From assembly GCA_964597495.1 (NCBI GenBank), contig CAZQYC010000003.1, forward strand, positions 38,074 to 102,073: 64,000 bases of DNA. Reading direction: 5' to 3'. The DNA comes from CAZQYC01 sp964597495. GTDB lineage: Bacteria > Pseudomonadota > Gammaproteobacteria > Steroidobacterales > Steroidobacteraceae. The notes beneath the pieces were generated by a model. It did not search any database. It was not told the DNA's origin and saw nothing but the letters and a program-made list of their open reading frames with translations. A program made the translations under genes and the position numbers. Of the stretch, positions 35,515 to 44,041 are shown piece by piece; positions within the stretch are counted from its first letter, which is position 1; every line of letters begins with the position of its first letter.

Positions 35515-36198
35515 TTAAACGGTAATCCGGGGAAGGCTAAAACGATAACCACGACCGCGCAACGTTTCGATCGGCTTGATCGTGTTGTCCGGGTCGAGTT
35601 TACGGCGCAAGCGCCCCACGAAGACTTCGATGGTATTGCTGTCGCGGTCGAAGTCCTGTTCGTAGAGCGACTCGGTGATGTCCGTCTTCGACAGGACTTC
35701 GCCGGCACGGAGCATCAATTGCTCGAGAATTTTGTACTCGAAGCTGGTGAGTTCGACGGGCCCTGAATTCACCGTCACTTGCTGCGAGCGAGGATCGAGT
35801 GCTATCGGCCCGCAGCGAAGAATCGGTTGCGCCCATCCGCCGGAACGCCGCAGCAGTGCTTGAACGCGCGCCAACAGCTCTTCGAAGTGGAACGGCTTGG
35901 CGACATAGTCGTCGGCGCCCGACTGAAGGCCTTCGACTTTATCTTGCCAGCGATCGCGCGCCGTCAAGATCAAGATGGGAAAGCTCTTGCCGGCCGCGCG
36001 GAGGCGCTTGATCACTTCCATGCCTGGTAATTTGGGCAGCCCAAGATCGACAATGGCCAAATCGAATGCGAACTCCTTGCCTTGATAAAGTCCTTCTTCG
36101 CCGTCGGGCGCGGTATCGACGGTAAAGCCGGCTTCCTTGAGCTGTTGAGCGAGGGAATCGCGGAGAATTTGTTCGTCTTCGACGAGCAGCAAATGCAT
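35515..36198 (-). CDS. phoP: PhoP-like response regulator
   Basis: A 227-residue OmpR/PhoP regulator. Receiver domain with acidic pocket (VEDEQ), phospho-acceptor Asp51 in AIVDLGLP and Lys in DDYVAKPFH; ILTARDRWQDKVEGL is a PhoP-type signature. C-terminal winged helix with LTSFEYKILEQLM and the ending ETLRGRGYRF. Lies upstream of phoQ on the same strand, with a PepSY gene upstream of it. The long palindromic element between the pair could act as a processing site; that is inference. Confidence 0.92.
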   Translation of the reverse strand: MHLLLVEDEQILRDSLAQQLKEAGFTVDTAPDGEEGLYQGKEFAFDLAIVDLGLPKLPGMEVIKRLRAAGKSFPILILTARDRWQDKVEGLQSGADDYVAKPFHFEELLARVQALLRRSGGWAQPILRCGPIALDPRSQQVTVNSGPVELTSFEYKILEQLMLRAGEVLSKTDITESLYEQDFDRDSNTIEVFVGRLRRKLDPDNTIKPIETLRGRGYRFSLPRITV

Positions 36199-36219
36199 TG
36201 AGTGGCCCTCAGAAACGGC

Positions 36220-36534
36220 TCAGAATTCGCGGCCGGTGGCGGCATCGATGCGCACGGTCCACACACGCGATCGATCTGCCGTCATCAGGCGAATGTAATG
36301 GACGGTACGGCCTTCTTCTTCCACGGTATTGGCGCGCATGACTCGGGCGCCGTACTTCGATCGCACCATGGCAATCGCCTGGTCGAGCGAAATGCCGCCG
36401 GTTTGATGCGTAACTGCGGCCATGTCGGCGAAGAGCATGCGCTCCTCGGGAATGTGTTTTGCGTGGGCGCTTAAGCCCGCACTTAACCCCAGTGCGCAAG
36501 CGATCAATGCAATGAAGAATCGATATCTAGTCAT
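36220..36534 (-). CDS. PepSY-domain periplasmic protein
   Basis: A 104-residue protein. A signal peptide (MTRYRFFIALIACALGLSAGLSAHA) is followed by one PepSY-like domain (about 45-104: ISLDQAIAMVRSKYGARVMRANTVEEEGRTVHYIRLMTADRSRVWTV, ending VRIDAATGREF). PepSY domains are often fused to or next to sensor kinases. It lies 21 bp upstream of phoP in the same direction, probably the same operon; a link to PhoPQ signalling is inferred. Confidence 0.88.
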   Translation of the reverse strand: MTRYRFFIALIACALGLSAGLSAHAKHIPEERMLFADMAAVTHQTGGISLDQAIAMVRSKYGARVMRANTVEEEGRTVHYIRLMTADRSRVWTVRIDAATGREF

Positions 36535-36568
36535 GGCTCTGAGTGTACAACGTCGACACCTCGTTGGA

Positions 36569-36612
36569 AAAACAAAGCCCCTGTCAGAGCCTCACTGATT
36601 TCTGACAGGGGC
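36569..36612 (-). terminator. rho-independent terminator of the glycine-zipper gene
   Basis: The perfect 12-bp stem GCCCCTGTCAGA (36577-36588) / TCTGACAGGGGC (36601-36612) is followed on the minus strand by TTTGTTTTT. It lies just downstream of the glycine-zipper gene and upstream of the PepSY/phoP start. Confidence 0.8.
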
Positions 36613-36635
36613 CCATCGATCGCCCTTCAACGAAT

Positions 36636-37247
36636 TTAGCGGCGTTCGAATTCCGGCCGAACGTCGACATCGACGCGAAGGCGCGGACCTGGATCGTACG
36701 GCATGCGCGTGGTGTATTCGCGGCCGTTGTAGACGTACGTCACGCGATACCCTTCGACGCGCTCTTCGTAGTCGTCGCGATAGACCACGTTGCAGCGCTG
36801 CACTTCGCGTTGCACCGGCACCGCATAACCTTCACGCGCCATACGTTGCTGGCCTACTTCGTTGCCGATCGCGGCGCCGACCACGGCACCCGCCAACGTC
36901 GGTGTATGACGATCACCGTGGCCGAATTGGTGTCCGATCACACCGCCGATCAATCCACCCAAAATCATCGAACCGGCGGAACCCCGCGGACGCGACGGAT
37001 ACACTTCCTGGGTTTCGTTCCAGCATTCGCGGTCCGGCGTGGTCACCCGCACGCGACGCACGATCGGTTCGACATCGACGACACGAGCGAAATCGGCATC
37101 TTGATTGTTCCGATCGTAATGACCCTGATCATAACGACCATTGGCCTTCGCCCAGTACGGAGGAGCGGCAAGCGCAGCGCTTCCGACGCCCACTATGCCT
37201 AAAGCCACCAACACGGCACGCGAAACAAGATTCGATCGACGCTTCAT
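36636..37247 (-). CDS. glycine-zipper 2TM domain protein
   Basis: A 203-residue envelope protein with a signal sequence (VLVALGIVGVGSAALAAP) and a glycine-zipper double helix (SMILGGLIGGVIGHQFGHGD... LAGAVVGAAIGNEVG). It belongs to the 17-kDa surface antigen/SlyB-like group (PF05433 type); the role is structural or stress-related by family. The C-terminus (QREVQRCNVVYRDDYEERVEGYRVTYVYNG) is a typical tail. ATG 37247 is chosen for GAGGAGAAG upstream. It has its own terminator. Confidence 0.9.
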   Translation of the reverse strand: MKRRSNLVSRAVLVALGIVGVGSAALAAPPYWAKANGRYDQGHYDRNNQDADFARVVDVEPIVRRVRVTTPDRECWNETQEVYPSRPRGSAGSMILGGLIGGVIGHQFGHGDRHTPTLAGAVVGAAIGNEVGQQRMAREGYAVPVQREVQRCNVVYRDDYEERVEGYRVTYVYNGREYTTRMPYDPGPRLRVDVDVRPEFERR

Positions 37248-37428
37248 GACTCTTCTCCTCGCTCGGTACGTTCGAGCATGGGAGATAGAGTAAAACGCAA
37301 GCCATGAATGCAATCTGAATGGGCGGATTAAGCAGGATTCCGACTGCGGTTAGAAAAATCCCGATTTGTACCTTGTCATAAAACAATCGCTGTATGATGC
37401 AGTCAGTTCGTCGAGTTGAAATAACGAA

Positions 37429-37460
37429 AGGCATTACATAACGATGTAACCGAAATGCCT
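37429..37460 (+). promoter_or_regulatory. hairpin in the 5' region of the first BACON lipoprotein
   Basis: AGGCATT (37429-37435) pairs with AATGCCT (37454-37460), and ACAT pairs with ATGT inside. It lies just before the AGGAAGGG ribosome site (37463-37470) and the ATG at 37474, so it could affect translation. No known riboswitch is recognised. Confidence 0.35.
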
Positions 37461-37473
37461 CTAGGAAGGGAAA

Positions 37474-40137
37474 ATGCGTTCTGTTTTATTCGCTCTCGGG
37501 CGCGGCTGGGTGCCGGTCCTCTTATTTATTTGTTCCGCCTGTAGCGGCGGTGGCGGCAGCGGCACATCGCAACCGCCTCCGTTTCTCGTGTCGTTCGATC
37601 GTCCGTCCGTTTCGTTTACCTATCAACAAGGTCAAACGTCGGTTGCGCCGCAAATTGTTAATGCGTCCTGGACCGGTACGCCGCCAAGTTCGGTTTATCT
37701 TGCAGCTACGGCCGATGGCACCGCAATCGATCCAACGATCGTCGTCGCGATTTCGGAAACGTCCGCCAAAGTGACCGTTCGCGCGAAGATCGACCTCGTT
37801 CCCGGCCAGTACGACGGACAGATCACGATACTCGTATGTGCCGATCAGGCGTGTGCACAACCCATTGGCGGCACGCCGAAGCAGGTGAGCTATTCGGTCA
37901 CGGTAACGCAACTGCCGTTTGCAGGTCCGGGCAACATTCAGAAGAGCTATGTCTTCGGAACTCCGTTGCCTTCGGCCACTCCGCTGACCATTAACAGCAG
38001 CGCAGGCGCATGGACCGCGACGGCTTCGCAACCCTGGATCACCTTGTCGGCAGCGAGCGGAACCGGGGCGGCCATACTCAATGTCAATGTCGATCCGACA
38101 AAGACGGCGTCGCTAGGTGCGTTCTCGGGGACGGTCACGCTCTCGAGCGCCGCTGGGAGTTTCACCGCCATCGTCGGGATGGCGCTTTCCCTTCCGACAT
38201 TGGATGTCTCGACAAGGTCTATCGATAGGAGCGTCGTATTCGGTGCGCCCATTGCCGGAGATTCCGTGTCCGTCATGCTCTCGAACAGTGCGACGATGCC
38301 GATGATCGTGACGCGCGACAAACCCTGGATCGTAATTGGTTCGCCCACAGCGAATGCACCCGGGAGCTTTACCGTCTCGATCGATCCTACCCAAGGCGTG
38401 CCATTGACACCGGGAAATTACACCGGGTCGATTCATGTTGTGGCCACCGATGGCCGAAGTTCTATTCCGCTCGATATCTCTGTCTCACTGGCATTGGCGC
38501 CGCCGACCCTATCGACGCCTCCCGCCGCGCTTATCGGCGGCTCCAATGGCCGGTCGATGAGTTCGGTTCCCGTATATCTGAACCTCAACACCGGAACGAA
38601 TGCGTATCCTTTTACCGTCGCGCTTACGGATTCCCAGTCACTCGGTTGGCTGACGAGCAACGCCACGAGCGGAACGGTCGGCGGCAATAAGCCGGCAAAC
38701 GTCAGTCTAGGTTTCGATCGCTCGCGAGTCGCGCCCGGATCGTACAGCGGAACGGCAACCTTTAAAGTGACGATCAACGGTTCGGATTTCTCCAAGTCGG
38801 TGCCGGTGGAGATGAATTTTGAAAGTCATCGCCTGGTGCCGGAATACAACGGCGTCGCATTCTCAAAATTTCCGTCGCGTTCGTTACTGGCGCGCGACAT
38901 CAAGATCAGCAGCGCCTTCGACTTAACGAACGTTCCTTGGACGGCGACTTCGAACCAATCCTGGTTGACGGTGACGCCTTCCGGTCTCACGGGAGGGTGG
39001 CTCCATTTGGCGGCAACGCCGCCGTCCGCACCGGGATTCTACGAAGCATCGGTCACGATATCTTCGACGGATGCAGCCATCGAACGCGCTGAGAACATTC
39101 GCGTCGGCCTGTACGTCGGTACGGCCGATCCTATCAACGTCAATTCGGCATCAAGGGTTGGATCACCTCAGGATCTTGCGATCAATCCCGTCGATCCGCT
39201 TGCGTATGCCGTCGATTTTTATTTCGGCACGGTACGCGTCTACGATATTTATACCGGCGCTCTGGTCGACACCTTCGCACCGCCCGGCATTACTCAAGCG
39301 GTATCGCTGGGCGTGACCGGCGACGGCAAGCTTTTGTTCGTAACCGATTGGGAGACCGGCAACACCGTCGTGCTCGACGCAAAGCTTGGAACCGTCGTTT
39401 CGACCTATACGTCGTTCTTTCCGTTTCGGGTCGACACGCATGCCACCGTCCCGCTGCGCCCGAACGGCCACAGCCTCGTTTGGCTGCCGAGCGGAGAGGT
39501 GTGGAACGTTGAAACGGGCTCGCGCATGCGCTTGTTCAATTCTTGCTGCGAACATTCGTCGCTCCGCTACGAGCCGATTCGCGGCCGTACGCCCGATAGC
39601 AAGAAGTACGTACTCCTGAACAACTCTCAGCCCGCAAACATATTTTTCGTCAACCCGGTGTTCACCGCGCTCAACGGTAAATCGCTGCAACTGATTTCTA
39701 CCTACACGATGCCCGCGTACATTGCGCCCGCTTACTCGGGCATCGATTTGGGGGTGGGCGCCTCGGGAACGAACGCGTTCATGGTCGATGGCGGCAATGT
39801 CGCTAAGGTGACTTCGATACCGTTAACGGGGCCACTCGCCCAGCCGGATATCGTTCTTCCGACGAATAGCAACGCGGCCGCGGTGAACGTAGCGTGGAAC
39901 GGTCGTGTCTACTTTGGATTGTCGTATTTCGACAGCGGCTCTCAGAACAATCTTTTTATCTACGATGAGACCGGGTCCTTTGTCGGTTCGACCTTGAGCG
40001 GGACCAACGCAGGCGGAAGAGCGCGCAGGCTTATGGGTCTCTCGGGCGACCTAACGCGCGTAGTTTCGATTCATAACAATCCATTTTCGGCCGACCCGAA
40101 CGACGGACTGACCATCAGTTTCTTCAATCTTCCTTGA
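37474..40137 (+). CDS. large BACON-type repeat lipoprotein
   Basis: An 887-residue secreted lipoprotein. Lipobox ICSACSGGGGS with a poly-Gly tether. Then several beta-sandwich repeats of BACON/Ig-like type, each with a W-x-(T/S)-A-(T/S) ... W(I/L)(T/S)(L/V) pattern (WTATASQPWITLSAASGTG; WTATSNQSWLTVTPSGLTG). The C-terminal third resembles a beta-propeller (LAINPVDPLAYAVDFYFGTVRVYDIYTGALV). Such proteins are usually surface-exposed and bind carbohydrates or ligands; the target is unknown. AGGAAGGG precedes the start. Paralogous to the next gene, 15 bp downstream. Confidence 0.82.
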   Translation: MRSVLFALGRGWVPVLLFICSACSGGGGSGTSQPPPFLVSFDRPSVSFTYQQGQTSVAPQIVNASWTGTPPSSVYLAATADGTAIDPTIVVAISETSAKVTVRAKIDLVPGQYDGQITILVCADQACAQPIGGTPKQVSYSVTVTQLPFAGPGNIQKSYVFGTPLPSATPLTINSSAGAWTATASQPWITLSAASGTGAAILNVNVDPTKTASLGAFSGTVTLSSAAGSFTAIVGMALSLPTLDVSTRSIDRSVVFGAPIAGDSVSVMLSNSATMPMIVTRDKPWIVIGSPTANAPGSFTVSIDPTQGVPLTPGNYTGSIHVVATDGRSSIPLDISVSLALAPPTLSTPPAALIGGSNGRSMSSVPVYLNLNTGTNAYPFTVALTDSQSLGWLTSNATSGTVGGNKPANVSLGFDRSRVAPGSYSGTATFKVTINGSDFSKSVPVEMNFESHRLVPEYNGVAFSKFPSRSLLARDIKISSAFDLTNVPWTATSNQSWLTVTPSGLTGGWLHLAATPPSAPGFYEASVTISSTDAAIERAENIRVGLYVGTADPINVNSASRVGSPQDLAINPVDPLAYAVDFYFGTVRVYDIYTGALVDTFAPPGITQAVSLGVTGDGKLLFVTDWETGNTVVLDAKLGTVVSTYTSFFPFRVDTHATVPLRPNGHSLVWLPSGEVWNVETGSRMRLFNSCCEHSSLRYEPIRGRTPDSKKYVLLNNSQPANIFFVNPVFTALNGKSLQLISTYTMPAYIAPAYSGIDLGVGASGTNAFMVDGGNVAKVTSIPLTGPLAQPDIVLPTNSNAAAVNVAWNGRVYFGLSYFDSGSQNNLFIYDETGSFVGSTLSGTNAGGRARRLMGLSGDLTRVVSIHNNPFSADPNDGLTISFFNLP

Positions 40138-40152
40138 AGTCGCTGCCCCGTC

Positions 40153-42480
40153 ATGAAAGCGCACTATATGAGCGATTCAATTTTCCGGATTCTGAGTGTC
40201 ATCTTGCTCGGTTACGCAGCGGCAATGCTTTCCGCATGCGGTGGCGGTGGTGGTGGCGACCGCGTTCCGGTCGTCGACGACAGCACGTCGATATCCATTA
40301 GTGCGAACGCGCTGAGTTTCACCGCAGTGCAAGGCGCCGCGAGTCCGGCAGCGCAAACGGTAACGGTGAGCTACGTCGGCGACGGAGTGCTGGTCGGCTC
40401 ATTGCCCGGGCAACAGATTCCGCCGTGGTTATCCGTGACGGCTCGAAACCAGGTTACGACGCAGCAGTCGGTCTTCAATGTTTCCGTTTCGACCTTCGGC
40501 ATGGCAGTGGGCACCTATTCGACGACGATTCGTTTCGTAACGGGGCGTGCGGACGGCTCCGCGACGCGAACGGCCGATCTTTCCATCACGATTATTGTCG
40601 CGGAGCCATTCGGCGCGACGGCGCCAACTTTGACGTTTACCGAAATCGATGGGGATCCGGCGGGAACGTTACCGAGCGCCGGATTCACGGCGCAGATTCG
40701 CGGAGACAACATCGCGTGGCGCGCTGTCGGGACACAGTCCTGGATCGCATTCGACGCGACGTCCGGCTCGGCCAAGGGGCCGCTTGTGATTCGCGTCAAC
40801 AGGCAAGCGCTCCCCGTCGGAACGCATACCGCCCAAGTGCAGGTCATCGACGATCGAAGCGTGCGCACGATTACGTTTCCGATCACCTATACGATTCGCG
40901 CAGCTAAATTAACGGTCAACAGGACTTCGCTGACCTACAACGTCACGCCCGCCACGATAGCGTCCGAGTTAAACGCGACCGTGCAAGTGAGCGATGAGAT
41001 CGACGGCGCGAACTCAGCCAAGGCCGTGCAGTGGACGGCGTCCACGAACAAATCGTGGTTGTCGGTGTCTGCCCCGAGCGGCAATACGTCTCCGCCCAAG
41101 ACATTGACGGTCTCCGTCGATATCCACGCGCTCGAATCCAGGGCCTCCGGAAATGAGTCGGCAACCCTGACGTTCAACTACATCGACAGCACGGGTGCGG
41201 GCGGCACGACTTCGATTCCGGTGACGCTGACCGTGCGTTTGCCATTTGCCCGCACATCGACGCCCTATCTTCTCGCTCCGTCGACGCCGACCACCGTGAT
41301 AGTGCGAGGCGAGGATTTCCAAGATGCGGATCTGCCGCTCTTACGGCTCGATTATGCGTCACTCACGACGCCGCCGACGCGAGTGGATTCGACGACGCTG
41401 ACGCTCAATTTGCCGTCGCTCCCCGCAGGGCGCCATGCCATTTCGTTTGCGACGGGCTTAGGATTCGCAAGATCGGCGGCGGAGGTGACTGCAAAAGCGG
41501 CTGCTCCGCTCGCGGCGAGCTTCATCGCAAGCGCTCATGCGAAGCGTCTCGTCTATGATGCGGGCCGCGCTCGGCTCTATGCGATCGACCGTATCGATCA
41601 GGAAATTGAACGTTACGAGTGGAATGGAACGGCTTGGAACGCGCTCGCGTCGATCAGCATTCCCATTGTGAAGGACGCAGCGCTCAACCGAACCGGCAGT
41701 GAGCTGATCATCGCGGCGGGACAAGCGCTCTATTCGCTCGATATCGAAAACGACGCGACGATTCCGGCATTGTTGGTGGGCTCTCCTTCGCCGATGCCGA
41801 TCAATTATTCCTGGGATATTCTCAACTACATCGGCATTCTCGACTCGGGGCTTGCGCTCGTCGCACAAACCTATGCAGGCTCAGGACACACCAGTTTGCT
41901 TGGGTACGACACCATTCGCCGACAGTTCATTTCCGGAGGCGGATCGGGCGGTCGCTTCTACGAGGGGCGCTTGGCGGTAAGCGCCGACGGCCACTATGGA
42001 GTGATCGGCGGCTACGGGCTGTCGCCGTGCGCAGAGGCTGCGCTGATTGATTCACGCGGCAATCCAGCCAATGTGTTCGGCAAGCAGCTCTTCTATCCGT
42101 GCGGTAATGTGATCGACATAGACCTCTCGCAGGATGGGTCGAAGATCTTGGAGAATTTCTCCATTGTTCGCGATCGAACCGGAGTCCAGCTGTCGCCTGC
42201 CCTGCCGTATCCGAGTTTCTCTCGGATCGCACGAGACGGGACGAAAGCTTATCTCTTTCAAAAAAGTCCTGCGCCCGGCAAAGTCGAGATCTACGATCTC
42301 ACGGTCTCGCCTTACGCAAAGACGGGAGAAGTGGCGCTGACTTCTCGGGTCATTAGTCCGACAGCGGATCTGTACACGTATCCGAACGGTCTATATCTGC
42401 TCTCGGGCCTCGTTACTCCCGATGGGAGATCACTGATCATTTCCGGCGACGAAGGCATCGCGATCGTTCCGTTGCCATAG
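40153..42480 (+). CDS. second BACON-type repeat lipoprotein (paralogue)
   Basis: A 775-residue lipoprotein with lipobox MLSACGGGGGG and the same plan as its neighbour: BACON-like repeats (WRAVGTQSWIAFDATSGSAKG; WTASTNKSWLSVSAPSGN), then a propeller-like C-terminus (RLVYDAGRARLYAIDRIDQEIERYEW...). Sequence similarity to the upstream protein is modest but the architecture matches, suggesting old duplication. ATG 40153 or 40168 may be used. Probably co-transcribed. It ends 75 bp from the convergent mazG. Confidence 0.8.
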   Translation: MKAHYMSDSIFRILSVILLGYAAAMLSACGGGGGGDRVPVVDDSTSISISANALSFTAVQGAASPAAQTVTVSYVGDGVLVGSLPGQQIPPWLSVTARNQVTTQQSVFNVSVSTFGMAVGTYSTTIRFVTGRADGSATRTADLSITIIVAEPFGATAPTLTFTEIDGDPAGTLPSAGFTAQIRGDNIAWRAVGTQSWIAFDATSGSAKGPLVIRVNRQALPVGTHTAQVQVIDDRSVRTITFPITYTIRAAKLTVNRTSLTYNVTPATIASELNATVQVSDEIDGANSAKAVQWTASTNKSWLSVSAPSGNTSPPKTLTVSVDIHALESRASGNESATLTFNYIDSTGAGGTTSIPVTLTVRLPFARTSTPYLLAPSTPTTVIVRGEDFQDADLPLLRLDYASLTTPPTRVDSTTLTLNLPSLPAGRHAISFATGLGFARSAAEVTAKAAAPLAASFIASAHAKRLVYDAGRARLYAIDRIDQEIERYEWNGTAWNALASISIPIVKDAALNRTGSELIIAAGQALYSLDIENDATIPALLVGSPSPMPINYSWDILNYIGILDSGLALVAQTYAGSGHTSLLGYDTIRRQFISGGGSGGRFYEGRLAVSADGHYGVIGGYGLSPCAEAALIDSRGNPANVFGKQLFYPCGNVIDIDLSQDGSKILENFSIVRDRTGVQLSPALPYPSFSRIARDGTKAYLFQKSPAPGKVEIYDLTVSPYAKTGEVALTSRVISPTADLYTYPNGLYLLSGLVTPDGRSLIISGDEGIAIVPLP

Positions 42481-42555
42481 ATTACGCGCTGCCGCGCTTT
42501 AGATGCGGCGGTCGTTCGAGCTTATTCGATGGCGCGAAATGGCAGGTCTGCAAAT

Positions 42556-43347
42556 TCAGTCATGGGCTGGATTTTCCCGAGCTTTTGCCTCATCCCAGAG
42601 CGCATCCATTTCTGCAAGCGTGGATTGCTGCAGCGTCTTGCCCTGTTGTTTGAGGGCCGTTTCAACGTAACGAAAACGGCGTTCGAATTTTGCATTGGTT
42701 TGCCGCAGCGCTGTTTCCAAGTCGACCTGCCAGTGACGGCCGAGATTCGCGATGCTGAAGAGCAGATCACCGAGTTCCGCTTGAATCTCGCTCTGTGATT
42801 GCGAGGCGCGTGCCGTGCGTAATTCCGCGATCTCTTCTTCGATCTTATCGAATACGCCGTCGGTGCTCGGCCAGTCGAAGCCGACGCTCGATACGCGCTT
42901 TCCGAGCTTCGCCGCCCGCGTCAATGCTGGCATGCCGACCGGAACATCCTCCAAGACACTCGCGTCGGCGCTTCGAGAGGCGCGTTCCTTTCTTTTGTGC
43001 TCCTCCCAAGCGGCATTTTGCGCCTGCGCCGACTCGATCTTGGCGTCGGCAAACACATGCGGATGCCGCCGCTCGAGTTTTTCGCTGATGGCATGGACGA
43101 TGTCGTCGAAGGTAAACGCACCTTGCTCGCTCGCTAACTGCGCATGAAAGACGACCTGGAACAAGAGATCCCCGAGTTCGCTTTTCAGATCGCCTAGATC
43201 GTTGCGTTCGATCGCATCCGCCACTTCATAGGCTTCTTCGATGGTATAGGGCGCAATGCTTGCAAAATTCTGCTCGCGATCCCAAGGGCATCCTGTCTTG
43301 GGATCGCGCAAGCGGGACATGATGGCGAGAAGGCGATGGATGGGCAT
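42556..43347 (-). CDS. mazG: nucleoside triphosphate pyrophosphohydrolase MazG
   Basis: A 263-residue two-domain MazG. The N-terminal block has LRDPKTGCPWDREQNFASIAPYTIEEAYEVADAI and the EExxE/ExxD metal motif (KSELGDLLFQVVFHAQ), and a second domain has the repeated EIQAELGDLLFSIANLGRH. It hydrolyses abnormal or excess NTPs. Length matches the family. Stands near the NudL-like gene. Confidence 0.95.
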   Translation of the reverse strand: MPIHRLLAIMSRLRDPKTGCPWDREQNFASIAPYTIEEAYEVADAIERNDLGDLKSELGDLLFQVVFHAQLASEQGAFTFDDIVHAISEKLERRHPHVFADAKIESAQAQNAAWEEHKRKERASRSADASVLEDVPVGMPALTRAAKLGKRVSSVGFDWPSTDGVFDKIEEEIAELRTARASQSQSEIQAELGDLLFSIANLGRHWQVDLETALRQTNAKFERRFRYVETALKQQGKTLQQSTLAEMDALWDEAKARENPAHD

Positions 43348-43404
43348 AGAGTTAAAAAGGTGAATGGGCCGCTGACAATCCGGTCACGAGAGTCGATGTC
43401 ACAG

Positions 43405-44037
43405 TCATTGTTGGCTCAATAACCGATAGAGACTCATCAACATTCCCGCCGTCGCGCCCCAGATGGGGCGATCGCCGTTGGCGATGTCATAGATGTGCAA
43501 AATGCCGCCGCTCACTTCGCGCGCTCGAGTGCCGTGATTGGCAGCATCGAATACGTGCGCCAAAGAAACTTCAAAGACGTCGGCCACTTCGGTGGGATCG
43601 GGGCGCAACGTGAAGCCAGGAGTGACGAAGCCGACAACCGGAACGACATGAAAGCCCGTGAAGATCAAATGCGGTTCGAGATAACCGACGACGCGCACGA
43701 ATTCTCGCGAAAGACCGATCTCCTCTTCGGTTTCGCGCAAGGCCGCCGCAAGCGGGCCTTCGTCCTGTTCTTCGAGCCGTCCGCCGGGAAAACTGATCTG
43801 ACCTGCATGATTTTTCAAATGTGCCGCGCGTTGCGTGAACAACACTGTCATGCCGTCAGAGCGATCGACCAAGGGCACCAGCACGGCAGCAGGCCGGAGG
43901 CTTGGGGGAATTGGGCCCGCAAGATGCGCGCTTTCGGCGGTGACGCCGCCGAGGCGAGCGCTCGCCAGGTCGGTCAACGGAACGGTGCCTTTGAGTCGAC
44001 GTTCGATGAGATCTTTAAGACTGGAATCTGGGTTCAA
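43405..44037 (-). CDS. CoA pyrophosphatase-like Nudix hydrolase (NudL type)
   Basis: A 210-residue protein. It has the NudL pre-box QISFPGGRLEEQDE and the Nudix box continuing GPLAAALRETEEEIGL (REx2EE), then FTGFHVVPVVGFVTPGF. NudL cleaves CoA and its derivatives; that activity is inferred from motif class. Starts at ATG 44037, four bases after the fumC stop, so it is likely co-transcribed with fumC. Confidence 0.9.
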   Translation of the reverse strand: MNPDSSLKDLIERRLKGTVPLTDLASARLGGVTAESAHLAGPIPPSLRPAAVLVPLVDRSDGMTVLFTQRAAHLKNHAGQISFPGGRLEEQDEGPLAAALRETEEEIGLSREFVRVVGYLEPHLIFTGFHVVPVVGFVTPGFTLRPDPTEVADVFEVSLAHVFDAANHGTRAREVSGGILHIYDIANGDRPIWGATAGMLMSLYRLLSQQ

Positions 44038-44041
44038 ACGC

